Part shown: in pieces, positions 59,401 to 60,261 of the stretch
Position numbering within the stretch: position 1 is the first letter of the stretch
How the letters are laid out: every line of letters starts with the position of its first letter
DNA from: Bacteroidota bacterium
GTDB lineage: Bacteria; Bacteroidota; Bacteroidia; Chitinophagales; Chitinophagaceae
Reading direction: 5' to 3'
NCBI GenBank assembly: GCA_018267585.1
Contig: JAFDYE010000243.1
Span: 1-60,261, forward strand
Length of the DNA stretch: 60,261 nt
Notes under the pieces: generated by a model
What the model was told of the DNA's origin: nothing
The model's input: only the letters and a program-made list of their open reading frames with translations
Databases searched by the model: none
Position numbers and translations under genes: made by a program

Positions 59401-60261
59401 GATATCGGTCGATGTATTTTGAGGTGTCCAGAACAACGGTGGCGCCCCGCCGCGACCGGCTATCGCCAGCCGCGGTCATGAGCGCATAGATCTCGATCGT
59501 GGTTGCAGGGGCGACAGGACTCGTACCGGTATCGAAGAACGCGGCGATCGCCTCCAGCAGCGGGCCGTACCCGCGGTAGGGACCGGGGGACAGGTCTTGC
59601 TTCTCGCAGAAGACGGTGCCTCCGTATTCATACACACCCGTACGCGTTCCGCGAAAGACGCCGACCCGGTCCCCCGGCCAGCAGCCTGCGACGATATCGG
59701 TACTATCCGTGTATAGCCGCGCCACGCTGATACAACCCGGTCCCATCACGGTACACAGCGTTTCGATACCATGTATGCCATACCAGAAGAGGTCCGGATG
59801 GGAGGGTTCGATGGGCGCAGGCCCATATATGTCCGCGCCCAGGACGTTACCGTAGACACCGGCCCTGATCGGTTCGACCTGCTGCATATAGCGCAGGGAA
59901 GAGGCCGAGAAGACCGGCACCTTCCGGCGGGCGGCCATGGCCAGGATCGCAACCGCGTCGTCGATCCCCGCAGCCAGCGGCTTGTCCACGAACACGGGCT
60001 TGCCGGCGCTGATGACCTCTTCAGCCTGTTGCAGGTGCAGCCGCCCATCGTTGGTCAGGATCATAACGGCATCCGACACCTGCAGAACGTCGGCGATCGA
60101 GTCGGCGACCTGCACGCCATATTGCCGGATGGCGACGCTGTTGGCGGCGATCTTTTCCCCGGCGCCGGGTATCATACGGCTGCCATACGGGTAGGCGGAT
60201 ACTATCTTATAACCACGGAGCGCAGGGGCTGCGTCCGCAGCATTGAAGGCTTTCGCAAAGG
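59381..60261 (-). CDS. Gfo/Idh/MocA family oxidoreductase, N-terminus beyond the window
   Basis: 293 visible residues, running off the right edge in frame; an internal ATG at 60175 is not the true start because the family sequence continues before it (AFNAADAAPALRGYKIVSAY). NAD-binding and catalytic features are VMILTNDGRLHLQQAEEVIS, the EKP-like VFVDKPLAAGIDDAVAILAM (Lys of DKP ~60 residues after the window edge) and GIHGIETLCTVMGPGCISVA with the candidate catalytic His. The family oxidises sugars, inositols or N-acetyl-sugars. It overlaps the transporter gene by 20 bp and is the first visible gene of the operon. Confidence 0.9.
   Translation of the reverse strand, partial: FAKAFNAADAAPALRGYKIVSAYPYGSRMIPGAGEKIAANSVAIRQYGVQVADSIADVLQVSDAVMILTNDGRLHLQQAEEVISAGKPVFVDKPLAAGIDDAVAILAMAARRKVPVFSASSLRYMQQVEPIRAGVYGNVLGADIYGPAPIEPSHPDLFWYGIHGIETLCTVMGPGCISVARLYTDSTDIVAGCWPGDRVGVFRGTRTGVYEYGGTVFCEKQDLSPGPYRGYGPLLEAIAAFFDTGTSPVAPATTIEIYALMTAAGDSRSRRGATVVLDTSKYIDRYHELANR

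Overview
The window looks like chromosomal DNA of a GC-rich soil or plant-associated member of the Bacteroidota, most likely Chitinophagaceae. The evidence is a SusC/SusD pair with a hybrid two-component regulator, type IX secretion C-terminal domains, large MacB/FtsX-type permeases, GH97/GH89/GH88/GH28-type enzymes, and TAnnTTTG-like -7 promoter elements. No tRNA, rRNA or CRISPR array was seen. Assignments rest on reading motifs by eye; no database search was run.

Layout. 1-6.4 kb: low-complexity DNA, secreted hypotheticals, a PQQ-type propeller protein, a VOC protein divergent from a GlxA-type AraC regulator, and a LamG/T9SS protein. 6.6-10.9 kb: an epoxide hydrolase, then a visibly decayed arabinan locus. 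That locus holds a Pro-rich reading frame broken at a C9 tract, a GH43 C-terminal remnant, a GH51 gene with an in-frame TAG, and a stub resembling a GH43 N-terminus. 10.9-21.5 kb: mixed housekeeping and accessory genes (haloperoxidase-like hydrolase, an AbiEi/AbiEii-type toxin-antitoxin pair, Crp-like regulator, VOC plus methyltransferase, siderophore receptor). It ends in an AT-rich two-gene module with a Panacea/SocA-like plus DUF488 protein and an unknown partner.

21.6-36.1 kb: a polysaccharide utilisation locus on the minus strand, read as truncated GH88, SusC, SusD, GH97, HTCS regulator, GH28-like/alginate-lyase-like fusion. The content suggests a pectic or uronate-rich substrate with alpha-galactoside decorations. 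A 35-bp near-identical sequence lies upstream of both the first and the last gene and is a candidate operator. 36.3-44.9 kb: accessory region with DinB, a zeta-like toxin pair, a STAS-like protein, a collapsed aspartic protease gene, two RhuM-family genes (one fused to a Fic domain), and an IS701-like element. The element has 17-bp perfect inverted repeats, a 4-bp TTAC target duplication and a membrane-protein passenger gene.

45.1-60.3 kb: an ABC permease and then a tightly packed minus-strand operon of eight genes running off the right edge. In transcription order these are Gfo/Idh/MocA oxidoreductase, NRAMP-fold transporter lacking both metal motifs, NAD-dependent epimerase/dehydratase, DHDPS-like aldolase/lyase, GH89 alpha-N-acetylglucosaminidase-like enzyme, two paralogous parallel beta-helix proteins, and an M20 amidohydrolase. 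Together they look like an uncharacterised catabolic route for an N-acylated sugar, with the NRAMP-like protein as possible importer. This operon, the Panacea/DUF488 pair and the passenger-carrying IS are the best candidates for undescribed biology. A recurring theme is gene decay: at least five loci carry nonsense, frameshift or internal-deletion lesions.
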